A stretch of 64,000 nucleotides of DNA from Streptomyces spiramyceticus (GCF_028807635.1 NZ_JARBAX010000001.1:2183001-2247000), one strand, 5' to 3'. Counted from the first letter of the stretch, positions 8,666-17,896 are shown. A program made the numbers and translations. The notes: generated by a model not told the origin, from the letters alone.

Positions 8666-10057
8666 TCAGACGGCAACGCCGAGTTCCTTGCGGGTGCGGT
8701 GCAGGAACTCCCGCACGGTTGGTTCGCGGCGCCAGGGGGCGAGGGCCGTGTTGAACTCGCGTACGTAGTCCAAGGCCCGGCTGGACTGGACGCGGGTGAG
8801 AATGTCGATCGACCGGTTACCGAGTTCGAGGCCATGGTCGAGATCTCGGGCCTGGAGGTGGGCGGTTCCGACGATCGCCAGGCGCATGCCGACGGAGCGG
8901 GTGAATACGCCCGGCGGCATGGCGGCGGCCTGCCGGTTCCAGCCGAGTGCAGCTTTTGGGTTCTTCAGGTCCCGGAAGATCTCTGCCGCATCGGCGGAGA
9001 GACGCGCGTGGTGGTAGAAGTCGATCCACGTGGGCTCGTCACCGCCGTCATGTCCGGCCTGGCCGAGGAGGTTCTCGGAGGCAGCCAGCGCCCGTGAGGC
9101 GGCCCGCGGGTCGTTCGCACGCGCATGAGCGCGGGCTTCAATGAGCTTGGTGAACGCCAGCACGCGCGGCGCCGAGTCATGCTTGGCGCGCTCGAAGGCA
9201 CCCTGGGCCATGTCGATTGCCTCGCTGGCGAAGCCTCTCAGCAAGGACTGCATGGCCATCGTGGTGAGGACGTAGCATCCGAGCTGCACATCGCCGCCCG
9301 CGCGGGCAAGACGGAGAGCCTGGATGAAGTGGCGTTGCGCGGCGTCGTGCTGGCCGACGTCGAATGCGGTCCAACCGGCGAGCCGGGACAGCTCGGCGGT
9401 CACGGAGAACAGCTCGCGGCCGATCTCATCTGTGAACGAGCCCTGCAGCAACGGGGCGGCCCGCTGCTCAAGGCAGTCGGCAACGGAGTTGGCCTTCCAG
9501 TTCCCGCCGCCATATTTGGAGTCCCACCGCCGTGCGTCATCGGCGGCCTCTCGCAGTTCATCCAGGTCGGTGCGGCCGACCTGCCGGCCACCGTGATGGC
9601 CGGCCGTCTCGTCGGCGGGGGTGACCAGCCAGCGGGTCACCGGGGCGGTGAACGCGGACACGGCGAAGCCGGATCCGGTGAGGAAGTCGCGGCGGTTCAC
9701 GGAGCTCCAGAACGAAGTGGCGACGCGGACGGCGTCGGCGGGATCTCGCGGGAAATCCAACCCCACATTCGTGTCCGGTGTCTCCGCCTCGCCCATACCG
9801 ATTTCCGCGAGATTGATGGGCCGGCCCATCCGTTCCCCGATCGCCTGTGCCAGCAGCCGGGGAACAGGCCCCTTCGGTGTCATGCCGCGACGGCACCAGT
9901 TCGCGACCGAGGTGTGCGAATAGGTGGTCTCCAAGCCGGAGGCGTGCGCCAGCTGGTTCACGCGCAGGGCCAGGGACTTGTGGCTTGCGCCGGAGGCTTC
10001 AATGAGCCGGGCCAGGTCCGTATTGGGCGGACGGGTCCGGCGGACGGTCGACGCCAC
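8666..10057 (-). CDS. XRE-family regulator with TPR-like C-terminal domain
   Basis: A 463-residue protein. The GTG at 10057 is chosen because AAGGGGG stands 5 bases upstream. An N-terminal helix-turn-helix (about residues 10-70, ending SVANWCRRGMTPKGPVPRLL) is followed by a stretch containing NRRDFLTGSGFAVSAF that looks like a Tat signal but sits about 125 residues in, so it is not one. The rest is helical and TPR-like (GQHDAAQRHFIQALRLARAG and similar). This design is typical of Streptomyces regulators. It is divergent from asnB and probably controls that operon through the 282-base gap. Confidence 0.82.
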   Translation of the reverse strand: MASTVRRTRPPNTDLARLIEASGASHKSLALRVNQLAHASGLETTYSHTSVANWCRRGMTPKGPVPRLLAQAIGERMGRPINLAEIGMGEAETPDTNVGLDFPRDPADAVRVATSFWSSVNRRDFLTGSGFAVSAFTAPVTRWLVTPADETAGHHGGRQVGRTDLDELREAADDARRWDSKYGGGNWKANSVADCLEQRAAPLLQGSFTDEIGRELFSVTAELSRLAGWTAFDVGQHDAAQRHFIQALRLARAGGDVQLGCYVLTTMAMQSLLRGFASEAIDMAQGAFERAKHDSAPRVLAFTKLIEARAHARANDPRAASRALAASENLLGQAGHDGGDEPTWIDFYHHARLSADAAEIFRDLKNPKAALGWNRQAAAMPPGVFTRSVGMRLAIVGTAHLQARDLDHGLELGNRSIDILTRVQSSRALDYVREFNTALAPWRREPTVREFLHRTRKELGVAV

Positions 10058-10151
10058 GGCGTCCCCCTTGACCAAGTACTGAGGCGTTACGCATACGAGT
10101 TCACACCGGCTCCCATTCGAGAAGTCGTACGTGCCGCCTGCGTGTTGGGCC

Positions 10152-10181
10152 ACCGAGGGTATTGCCTCCGGTACCTGCGGT
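10152..10181. promoter_or_regulatory. Imperfect palindrome between XRE regulator and asnB
   Basis: A 30-base imperfect inverted repeat that begins ACCG and ends CGGT, with inner arms GGTA and GTACC. It contains GAGGGTATTGC, which also begins the repeat at 7571. It lies about midway between the divergent regulator (start 10057) and asnB (start 10340), where an operator would be expected. Confidence 0.4.
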
Positions 10182-10339
10182 GAACCGCGCATGCGAGTTG
10201 TGAGCCCCCTTGCGAGCCCTCCCCGGGTTCCACGCAGACCGCTGTGATGAGAGCCCAGGCAGCCGCCGGAACAGGGGTGAACTCCTTCCGGCGGCTGCCG
10301 CCGCCGCAGCGCCACCACTCACACTCGGGGGTGAACCAG

Positions 10340-11307
10340 ATGTGCGGAATCGCAGGATTAGCCGGATCAGACGCCAGCTGGCACGAGGACACCGTCATGG
10401 CCATGGGCCTGTCGCAGCACTACCGGGGGCCGGACGGCACAGTGCACGCTGCCGCTCCGGACGGGCGGGCGGTGCTGGCCATGAACACGCTGTTGATCGT
10501 CGACCCGCTCGCCCACCCCGGCCCCTATCTCGATCGCGAAACCGGACTGCTACTTGCCTTCAACGGCGAGATCTACAACTTCCGTAAGCAGGCAGCCGCC
10601 TGGGGCATTCCGCTCGGCGAGCGGGAGACCGATGCCCACCTGGTCCTGCGTGCATGGGAGAAGATCGGGCCGTCCTGCCTGGACGGACTGGACGGCATGT
10701 TTGCTCTCGCCGTCTACGATCCACGGCTCGGAAGGCTGTTCCTGGCTCGCGACCGACTGGGCGAGAAGCCGCTCTACTGGCGTCTGGACGGTGGCCGGCT
10801 CGCGTTCGCCTCCGAGGTCACCACGCTGACCGGCTATGGACCGGCCCCATTGGTCCTGCGGCCGGAGATGCTGGCGGTCGAGACCCCGCTCGGCGTCGAT
10901 ACCCCCTTCCAAGGGGTCCAACTGCTCGCACCCGCCGCCCTCCTGACCTTCGATGTCGCCACCGGTTCGATCGACCAGAAGACCTGGTGGCGCCTGGAGG
11001 ACCGCGAACCGTTCAAGGGCAACTACGCCAAAGCCCTGGCCCGCTTCTCCGTCGTGCTCGCCGAGCAGATCCCACTGCGGGCTCCGGCCTCTGACTTCGC
11101 GCTGCTGCTGTCAGGCGGCCTGGACTCTGCGGTGCTGGCCTACCTGATGCGCCCGCCCCTCTGTGTGACCGTCCGCTATCCCGGCCAGGGCCGGCTCGAC
11201 GAGTCAGAGATCGCCGCACAGATCGCACAGGACATCGGCGCCGAACTGGTCGTTGTCGAGCCGAGCACCGCCGAGTTCGCAACCGTGCTGCCGCACATGA
11301 TGTCCAT
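10340..11307 (+). pseudogene. asnB: Asparagine synthetase-like (AsnB), 5' part, split by IS110
   Basis: Begins MCGIAG, so Cys2 becomes the N-terminal nucleophile of a class II glutamine amidotransferase. The PPi-loop SGGLDS of the synthetase domain appears near residue 256. The frame then runs into the insertion sequence and stops at 11326. Joining base 11307 to base 12803 restores a single open frame of 588 codons, so this is an interrupted gene and not two genes. The intact enzyme would move glutamine nitrogen onto an acid using ATP. The cluster context suggests a special substrate rather than aspartate. The truncated product keeps the glutaminase domain only. Confidence 0.88.
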
Positions 11308-12802
11308 ACCTTTCTTCGTGGGTTGATCCGGGTCATTCGTGAGATCGGGACACCAGGGGTGTCGGGTGTGGCTGTCATGGTGTAGCCGTCGTCGTGGCTC
11401 AGGAGGACTGGCCGCCCGGCACCTCGCGACGACTCGGCCGCTGATTGGGAAGCGCGAACTGAATCGCTCGTATGGACACGTCGGCGAGGTCGTCTGCTGG
11501 GACTGTGCACGCGCACCATGACGAAGGAGGACCAGGTGCCCGAACTGTGGGCGGGGACAGACGCGGGCAAGGCCGAACACCACTGCACGGTGATCGACGC
11601 GGACGGCAGGAAGCTGCTCTCGCGCCGTGTCCCGAACAGCGAGACGGAGCTGTTGCAACTCCTCGGGGACGTCCTGGACCTGGCCCAGGGCGATCCGGTC
11701 ACCTGGGCAGTCGACCTGACCGCGGGCGGGGCGACGCTGTGGATCGCACTGCTGATCAGCCACGAGCAGCAGCTGCTCTACATCCCCGGCCGCACCGTGC
11801 ACCACGCCTCCAGCTCCTACCGGGGCGAGGGGAAGACTGACGCGAAGGACGCCTACGTCATCGCCGACCAGGCCCGCATGCGTCGCGACCTGCAACCGCT
11901 CCAGGCGACCGGCGAGATCGCGGTCGACCTGCGCATCCTGACCGGCCGCCGCATCGACCGGTCGGCCGACCGCACCCGCGCCATCAACCGGCTCCGCGCC
12001 CAGCTGCTGGAGTACTTCCCCGCCCTGGAGCGCGCGTTCGACTACAGCACCTCCAAGGCCGGGCTCATCCTGCTGACTGGCTACCAGACACCGGCCGCGC
12101 TGCGCCGGATGGGCCGGGCACGGCTGGCGACCTGGCTGAAGAACCACGGCGTCCGCACGGTGACCACCGCCAAGAACACAGCAGACGCCGCGATCACTGC
12201 CGCCGAGGCCCAGTTCACTGCCGTTCCCGGGGAGAAGACGGCCGCCAGGATGGTCCACACCCTGGCCAGGGAGGTGATGGCCCTTGACGAGGAGATCGAT
12301 CAGCTCAATGCCCTCATCGAGGCGAGGTTTCGCGAGCATCCCGACGCCGAAGTGATCACCAGCATGCCAGGGATCGGCGACATGCTCGGCGCCGAGTTCA
12401 TCGCCGCGACCGGTGGCGACATGGCCGCCTTCGGCAGCCCTGACCGCCTCGCCGGCGTCGCCGGACTCGCTCCGGTCCCCCGCGACTCCGGCAGGATCAG
12501 CGGCAACCTGCAACGACCACGCCGCTACTCCCGAAGACTGCTGCGGATGTTCTACCTCTCCGCCCAATCCGCCTCGGTGCACTGCCCCGAGTCCAGGGCG
12601 TTCTACTCGCGCAAGCGAGCCGAAGGAAAGTCCCACAAACAGGCTGTCCTCGCCCTGGCCAGGCGACGTCTCAACGTGCTCTGGGCCCTCATACGCGACC
12701 AGCGGACCTTCCAAGTGGCCACGCCACGCACCGCCGCCATCGCGGCGTGACATGTCCACTAGAAGTCACCACTTCCGGTTGACAACGTCATTGGGAGTCC
12801 TC
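11308..12802 (+). mobile_element. IS110-family insertion sequence inside asnB
   Basis: The limits are inferred from restoration of the asnB frame, which requires removal of 1495 bases. The element has about 230 non-coding bases on the left, one transposase gene, and about 50 bases on the right. No terminal inverted repeat or target duplication is evident, as usual for this family. IS110-group elements encode a bridge RNA in the left non-coding end; 11308-11535 is the place to look for it. Confidence 0.82.
11536..12750 (+). CDS. IS110-family transposase (DEDD recombinase)
   Basis: 404 residues. The N-terminal DEDD domain shows GTDAGK and KTDAKDAYVIAD; the C-terminal Tnp20 domain shows MPGIGDMLGAEFIAATGG and then DSGRISG, which holds the candidate catalytic serine. 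The GTG at 11536 is chosen because AAGGAGG lies 6 bases upstream; an ATG at 11518 in the same frame lies before that site. The gene looks intact, so the element may still move. Confidence 0.92.
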   Translation: MPELWAGTDAGKAEHHCTVIDADGRKLLSRRVPNSETELLQLLGDVLDLAQGDPVTWAVDLTAGGATLWIALLISHEQQLLYIPGRTVHHASSSYRGEGKTDAKDAYVIADQARMRRDLQPLQATGEIAVDLRILTGRRIDRSADRTRAINRLRAQLLEYFPALERAFDYSTSKAGLILLTGYQTPAALRRMGRARLATWLKNHGVRTVTTAKNTADAAITAAEAQFTAVPGEKTAARMVHTLAREVMALDEEIDQLNALIEARFREHPDAEVITSMPGIGDMLGAEFIAATGGDMAAFGSPDRLAGVAGLAPVPRDSGRISGNLQRPRRYSRRLLRMFYLSAQSASVHCPESRAFYSRKRAEGKSHKQAVLALARRRLNVLWALIRDQRTFQVATPRTAAIAA

Positions 12803-13601
12803 CTTGGACTATCCGATGGGCAATGCGTCCACGTTCTCCGAGTACATGGCGTACCGGAAGGTCTCGGACCTGGGGCTCAGGGTCGTGGTCGGCGGGCTGG
12901 GGCCGGACGAGTTCCTGATGGGCTACGTCCGGCATGCGCTCGTCCTCTTCGGTCCCGACGCGGTCCTAAAGGCGGGTCTGGAGGCGTACCGGCCGCTGGC
13001 TGCGAAGCTCCTGCATACCGCAGGGCAGGACATCGATCCTGCCGAGGCCGTCACTCGGCTCGTTCTGCGCGGCCCCGACCCCGAGGGCCGGATCCATGCT
13101 CTGGTCACCGAAGCAATGAACCGGGCCGGCGGCGACCTGGCCCGTGGACTGTCCCTTTCCGATCTGGCCACAGCCTGGCGGCCGCTGGTGATGACCAGCG
13201 ACAAGCTCGCCTCTGCCTACGCCTTGGAACGCCGCTCGCCGTACCTCGCACGGGAGTTGGTGGAGCTGTCCTACCGGCTCCCGGTCAAGCACAAGATCAC
13301 CGACCCGGCCGAGGGGAAGCGGATCCTGCGGGACGCCGCGAAGGCCCTGGGCCTGCCGAGGGAAGTCTGGGGCAGCCGCGACAAGGTCGGCTTCGCCAGT
13401 CCCGTCCCGGCCTGGCTGAACGGACCGCTCGCCTCGTGGGCCGACGCCCAGATCCGTACCGCACTAGCCGAGGCCCCGCCTGCCCTGCGCCCCTTGTTGG
13501 AGGGCGGACTCAAACCCGGCGGCCGATACGACCGCACGCGGATGCAAGCCCTGCTGGCAGCGGCCTGGTTTTCGAACCAACCGGTGAGGACTGCCGCATG
13601 A
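12803..13601 (+). pseudogene. asnB: Asparagine synthetase-like (AsnB), 3' part
   Basis: Continues the frame broken at 11307. It encodes LDYPMGNASTF, GGLGPDEFLMGY and later SDKLASAYALERRSPYLARE with LPVKHKI, all typical of the C-terminal AsnB synthetase domain. The fragment could begin at a TTG at 12804 but would lack the PPi loop, so activity is unlikely. No independent ribosome binding site is evident. The Nudix gene follows after 25 bases, so it may have lost its original promoter through the insertion. Confidence 0.88.
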
Positions 13602-13626
13602 TCCTCAGCCTCACTACGGTGACGGA

Positions 13627-14064
13627 ATGCACTCCAACACCACCCCCGCCCCGGAGCAGGCCACCGCCCGCGGAGCGGTAGCGATCGTCACCAACAGGCA
13701 CGGTGACCTGCTGATGCACCTGCGCGACGACATCGCCGGCATCGCTTGGCCCGCCCACTGGAGCCTGCTGGGCGGCGGCACAGACGACGGCGAGACGTCC
13801 CTCGAAGCCATCGTCCGCGAACTCGACGAAGAGGCCGGCCTCGCAGTCGACCACCTGACGGAGCTCTTCGAGATCTGCGACGAACACGGCTCGGGCCAGC
13901 TGATCACCTTCTTCGCCGCCTCCTGGGACGGCGACGAGACCGCGCTGCCTTTGGCTGAGGGCGTCAAGCTCCAATTCTTCGCCCCCGAGCACCTCCACAT
14001 CCTCACGATCCCGCCGTTTATCCGGGACGGGATCCACCGCCATCTGACGACCCGGCCCGCCTGA
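13627..14064 (+). CDS. Nudix hydrolase
   Basis: 145 residues with a complete Nudix box, G-x5-E-x7-REL-x-EEAGL, around residues 50-72, preceded by HWSLLGGG. These enzymes hydrolyse nucleoside diphosphate-linked compounds with a divalent metal. The gene sits between asnB and a UDP-sugar dehydrogenase gene in the same direction, so a nucleotide-sugar or a related diphosphate is a reasonable substrate guess. Confidence 0.9.
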   Translation: MHSNTTPAPEQATARGAVAIVTNRHGDLLMHLRDDIAGIAWPAHWSLLGGGTDDGETSLEAIVRELDEEAGLAVDHLTELFEICDEHGSGQLITFFAASWDGDETALPLAEGVKLQFFAPEHLHILTIPPFIRDGIHRHLTTRPA

Positions 14065-14117
14065 ACGGCTCCGTCCTCCATGGGGCCGCCGGCGGCCACC
14101 TGGAAGGACCGGAACAA

Positions 14118-15437
14118 ATGAAGCTCACCGTCATCGGCTGCGGCTACCTCGGTGCCACACACGCCGCCTGCATGGCCGAACTCGGCCACGAAGTCCTCGG
14201 CATGGAACCCGACATGGACAAGGTCGCCTCGCTCAACTCCGGCAAGGCCCCGTTCTTCGAGCGCGACCTGGACGAGCTGCTCACCAAGCACACCCAGAGC
14301 GGGCGACTGAGGTTCACCGCCTCCTATGCGGAGACTGCCGCCTTCGCCAGCCTGCACTTCCTCGGCGTCGGCACTCCCCAGAGCCAAGGCGAAGATGCAT
14401 ACGACCTCAGCCAGCTGTTCAGCGCCGCCCGCCAGATCGCTCCCCGCATCCATGCACCTGCGGTCATCGTCGGCAAGTCCACCGTCCCCGTCGGCACCGC
14501 ACCCCGCATCCTGGAGATCATCCGCGAGTTCGCTCCCGCAGGTGACAACGTCGAGGTCGCCTGGAATCCCGAATTCCTGCGGGAATCCTTCGCCGTCGAA
14601 GACACCCTCCGCCCCGACCGGCTCGTGCTCGGCTTCCGGGAGGAGCGCTCCTGGGCCGAGGCCATGGTCCGCGAGTGCTACGCCCAGATCATCGAGGCCG
14701 GCACCCCCACCATCGTCACCAGCCTGGCCACCGCCGAACTCGTGAAGGCCGCCGCCAACGCCTTCCTCGCCACGAAGATCTCTTTCATCAACGCCATGGC
14801 CGAGGTCTGCGAACTCGCCGACGCCGACGTCCACCAGCTCGCCGACGCCCTGGGCCACGACGCCCGCATCGGCCGCCGCGGCATGCGCCCGGGCATCGGC
14901 TTCGGCGGCGGCTGCCTCCCCAAGGACCTACGCGGCTTCATGGCTCGCGCCAAAGAACTCAGCGCAGACCAGACCGTAGCTCTGCTCCGCGACGTCGACG
15001 TGATCAACGGCGCCCGCCGCGAGCGTGTGGTCGACCTCGCACGCGAACGGTGCGACGGCAACCCCATGGGTAAGCGCATCACGATCTGGGGCGCCTCCTT
15101 CAAGCCCAACACCGACGACGTCCGCGACTCACCGGCCCTCGCCGTCGCCCAACAGCTCCACGAACTCGGCGCCGAAGTCACCATCACCGACCCCAAAGCC
15201 CTCGACAACGCTCGCAAGACCCACCCAGAACTCGACTACGCCGACGACCCAATCGCCGCCACCGAGGACGCTGACCTGCTCCTCCACCTCACCGAGTGGC
15301 CCCAGTACAGCCACATCGACCCGCACCACCTCACCACCCGGGTTGCCCAGACGAACGTCATCGACGGACGAGGCACCCTCAACCCCGACTGCTGGCGCAA
15401 AGCCGGCTGGACTTACCGCGCCCTCGGCCGCCCTTGA
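14118..15437 (+). CDS. UDP-glucose/GDP-mannose dehydrogenase family protein
   Basis: 439 residues. An N-terminal Rossmann motif GCGYLGATHA, a central region with GKSTVPVGT and NPEFLRE, the catalytic cysteine in GFGGGCLPKD near residue 265, and a C-terminal UDP-binding domain with GASFKPNTDDVRDSP. It oxidises a nucleotide-sugar CH2OH to a carboxylate with two NAD+. It is the last gene of the asnB-Nudix run. A UDP-uronic acid could be the acceptor that the AsnB-like enzyme would amidate; this is inference. Confidence 0.93.
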   Translation: MKLTVIGCGYLGATHAACMAELGHEVLGMEPDMDKVASLNSGKAPFFERDLDELLTKHTQSGRLRFTASYAETAAFASLHFLGVGTPQSQGEDAYDLSQLFSAARQIAPRIHAPAVIVGKSTVPVGTAPRILEIIREFAPAGDNVEVAWNPEFLRESFAVEDTLRPDRLVLGFREERSWAEAMVRECYAQIIEAGTPTIVTSLATAELVKAAANAFLATKISFINAMAEVCELADADVHQLADALGHDARIGRRGMRPGIGFGGGCLPKDLRGFMARAKELSADQTVALLRDVDVINGARRERVVDLARERCDGNPMGKRITIWGASFKPNTDDVRDSPALAVAQQLHELGAEVTITDPKALDNARKTHPELDYADDPIAATEDADLLLHLTEWPQYSHIDPHHLTTRVAQTNVIDGRGTLNPDCWRKAGWTYRALGRP

Positions 15438-15478
15438 CCCCGTACGAGTCTGGAACCACCTGGGCGGAAGCCGCCAGG

Positions 15479-15520
15479 CTCTTGATCAGCGCGTCCGGGG
15501 TTCGAGTCCCTGGCGGCGCA
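15479..15520 (+). repeat. 3' fragment of tRNA-Lys (attR-like site)
   Basis: From CTCTT through the T-arm and acceptor strand to the discriminator A, this 42-base stretch repeats the 3' half of tRNA-Lys at 5760 with two differences. It cannot form a tRNA alone. Such a fragment marks the far end of an element integrated into the tRNA 3' end, so 5834-15520 is the first island. Confidence 0.85.
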
Positions 15521-15531
15521 CAGGCGAAAGA

Positions 15532-15555
15532 AGCCCCTCGCGGAAGCGAGGGGCT
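15532..15555 (+). terminator. Hairpin behind the tRNA fragment
   Basis: A perfect 10-base stem, AGCCCCTCGC with GCGAGGGGCT, closed by a GGAA loop. It lies 11 bases after the tRNA 3' fragment and probably was the native terminator of a tRNA-Lys gene before integration. Confidence 0.7.
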
Positions 15556-15577
15556 GCTCCATTTGTTCGGCCTACGG

Positions 15578-15782
15578 TCAGCAGCAGCCGTCGCGACGCA
15601 TCTGGTCCGCGGTCGCCGACCAGCCTTTGGGTGCGACGGAGGTTCCTGCGTACGTACGCTCCAGGTCCGCGCGGTCGTGGACCCGGCCTGCGATCAGTAC
15701 CCGGTCCGTGTTCGCCAGGTCGTCGAAGTCCGTGAACGGGTCGCCGACGAATGATCGTCAAGTCCGCCAGCCGGGCCTCTAC
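15578..15782 (-). pseudogene. Broken copy of the amidohydrolase 3' end
   Basis: These about 200 bases match the 3' end of the amidohydrolase at 22193 onward, starting at the stop codon, at roughly 90 percent identity. A small insertion shifts the frame near 15750 and similarity stops near 15782. The divergence says it is a homologue from another strain rather than a recent duplicate. It probably travelled with the tRNA flank in a mobile element. Confidence 0.82.
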
Positions 15783-15899
15783 AGATGAAAAGAGGCCAAG
15801 CGTTGCCCCGATCGCGTCCCCCGACGGCTGCCCCACAGTTTCCCTAATAGGACCTACCGAGGCTCCATCCGGCAGACTCGGTGCCTGGTAGCCGCCATC

Positions 15900-17360
15900 A
15901 GGTGAGCACTCTTTGTTCCCTGGACTCCGAGTCCTGTTGACAGATCGTGCCCCTGCTGGTCGGCCAGGAGCGAAATCGCTGATGGGATGTCGTGCCCGCC
16001 GGTTGTGGCGAGAGCACAGCCTTATTAGGTCGCTGATGGTTCTCCTGCGGGCTACTGCCGATCGAGGTCGATGACGGAGGACGAGTTGCTGTTCGTCGGG
16101 GACGACTGGGCCCAGGACCACCACGACGTCGAGTTGATGAACGCCGCAGGCCGTCGGTTGTCCAAAGCACGACTGCCGGAGGGCGTCGCAGGAATCGAAC
16201 GACTGCACTCGATGATCGGTGCCGAGCTGGGTGAAGATAGCAAGGCCGAGGTCGTGATCGGAATCGAGACCGATCGTGGCCCGTGGGTGCAGGCGCTGAT
16301 CGCCGCCGGCTACACGGTGTACGCGGTCAATCCACTGCAGGCATCCCGAAACCGGGAACGCCTGGCAGTGTCGGGGGCCAAGAGCGACGGGGCCGACGCG
16401 CACATGCTCGCTGACATGGTGCGTACCGACTCCCACCAGCTCCGCCCGATCTCCGGGGACACTGCCGACGCCGAAGCAATCAAGGTCGTGACACGCGCAC
16501 ATAAGACCCTGATCTGGGAACGCACCCGCACCACGCAGCGGCTGCGGCATGCCCTGCTCGACTACTTCCCCGCCGCCTTGGCGGCGTTCGACGACCTCGA
16601 CGCCCCCGACACCCTGGAACTACTGGCCAAGGCAGCCGATCCGGGGGCCGCTGCGAAGCTGACGACCACACAGATCAGTGCGGCCCTCAAGCGCGCCCGC
16701 CGACGCGGCATCCCCGACAAGGTCACCAAGATCCAAGCCGTCCTGCGCGCCAAGCACCTGGGCCAGCCCACCGCTGTGACGGCGGCCTACGCCGTTTCTG
16801 TGCGCGCGCTCATCGCGATGCTGGTCACCTTGAACGAGCAGGTCAAGTTCCTGCACGCACAGGTCGAGGACTTCCTCGGCCGGCACCCGAACGCCGAGAC
16901 CATCCGGCCCCAGCCCGGACTGGGAGCGATACTCAGCGCCCGGGTACTCGCAGAATTCGGCGACGACCCTCACCGTTACGCCAGCGCCAAGGCCCGCAAG
17001 AACTACGCCGGCACCAGCCCGATCACCCGCGCCTCCGGCAAGAAGAAGGTCGTGACCGCCCGGCACGTTCGCAACGACCAGCTCATCGACGCCCTGATCG
17101 CCCAAGCCTTCTCCGCACTGCGGGTCTCCCCAGGCGCCAGGGCCTACTACGAGCGCCAACGCGCCCGCGGCATCGAGTTCAACGCCGCCCTGCGCCAACT
17201 CGCCAACCGGCTCGTGGGCATCCTGCACGTCTGCCTCAAAACCGGCACACCGTACGACGAGGCGACCGCCTGGTCCCACCGAGCCCACGCACTCGCCGCT
17301 TGACGCTCCAGTTGGTCGGCGGAGCCTCATCTTGGGGTGATGACCGTGTTTCCGCTGCGT
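15900..17360 (+). mobile_element. Second IS110-family insertion sequence (approximate limits)
   Basis: One intact IS110 transposase gene with about 170 non-coding bases on its left and a short right end. The exact limits cannot be set because no interrupted gene or repeat marks them. The transposase is clearly different from the one in asnB, so the two elements arrived independently. A bridge RNA is expected in about 15900-16070. Confidence 0.55.
16071..17303 (+). CDS. IS110-family transposase (DEDD recombinase), second type
   Basis: 410 residues from the ATG at 16071; a TTG at 16086 behind a GGAGG is an alternative. DEDD-domain residues are seen in VGDDWAQDHH, GIETDRGPW and KSDGADAHMLAD. 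The Tnp20 domain begins QPGLGAILSARVLAEFG, with the candidate serine in ASGKKK. It appears intact. Confidence 0.9.
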   Translation: MTEDELLFVGDDWAQDHHDVELMNAAGRRLSKARLPEGVAGIERLHSMIGAELGEDSKAEVVIGIETDRGPWVQALIAAGYTVYAVNPLQASRNRERLAVSGAKSDGADAHMLADMVRTDSHQLRPISGDTADAEAIKVVTRAHKTLIWERTRTTQRLRHALLDYFPAALAAFDDLDAPDTLELLAKAADPGAAAKLTTTQISAALKRARRRGIPDKVTKIQAVLRAKHLGQPTAVTAAYAVSVRALIAMLVTLNEQVKFLHAQVEDFLGRHPNAETIRPQPGLGAILSARVLAEFGDDPHRYASAKARKNYAGTSPITRASGKKKVVTARHVRNDQLIDALIAQAFSALRVSPGARAYYERQRARGIEFNAALRQLANRLVGILHVCLKTGTPYDEATAWSHRAHALAA

Positions 17361-17368
17361 GCTCCTGG

Positions 17369-17896
17369 CTACAGCTCGGGCAACCGGTCAACGGGTGTGG
17401 GGGACTGCCGCTCTTCCAGCCAGTAGAGGTAGATCCGCAGGTCCGTTGCCACGCCACCGGCGATGTAGAGCTCGAAGTCGCGGACGGCAGCGGCTATGCC
17501 CTGGCCTGCCCAGGCATCGCTCTCATCCCACTTGCTCCGCTGATCGGACAGGTACTGCACGACCTGCCCGCGATTACGCCACCACTCCCGGACCATTTCC
17601 GGTGTCCATCGCGAGTCGCCATCACAGCCATACCCGAGGAACGGGTCGTTGTCCGCCGCCTCGACCAGCAGGGCCGTGTCCGCAGGCGTTCTGGGCTGGC
17701 GATAGACGTACTCGCTGAGGTACTCGCCTCCGTAGAGGACGTGGGCGGGTGCCGAAAGCCGCCCCGTCCAGCAGGTGTCGGTCTCCCCTCCGTAGAAGGG
17801 CCCGGGGACGTTGAGCCACAGTCGGTCTTCCCAACGGCCCCGAAAGGCATCGCGGTCGTTGCCGAGGATGGCCACGGGGTCGAAGTAGAGCGTCAT
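17369..17896 (-). CDS. Hypothetical protein, 175 residues, Trp- and Tyr-rich
   Basis: Function not recognised. It has no signal peptide and no membrane segment. It is rich in aromatic residues (WEDRLWLNVPGPFYGG, EYLSEYVYRQP, REWWRNRG) and acidic overall, which suits a small soluble binding or immunity-type protein, though nothing proves that. It stands alone between the second IS110 element and a 918-base stretch without genes. Confidence 0.55.
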   Translation of the reverse strand: MTLYFDPVAILGNDRDAFRGRWEDRLWLNVPGPFYGGETDTCWTGRLSAPAHVLYGGEYLSEYVYRQPRTPADTALLVEAADNDPFLGYGCDGDSRWTPEMVREWWRNRGQVVQYLSDQRSKWDESDAWAGQGIAAAVRDFELYIAGGVATDLRIYLYWLEERQSPTPVDRLPEL

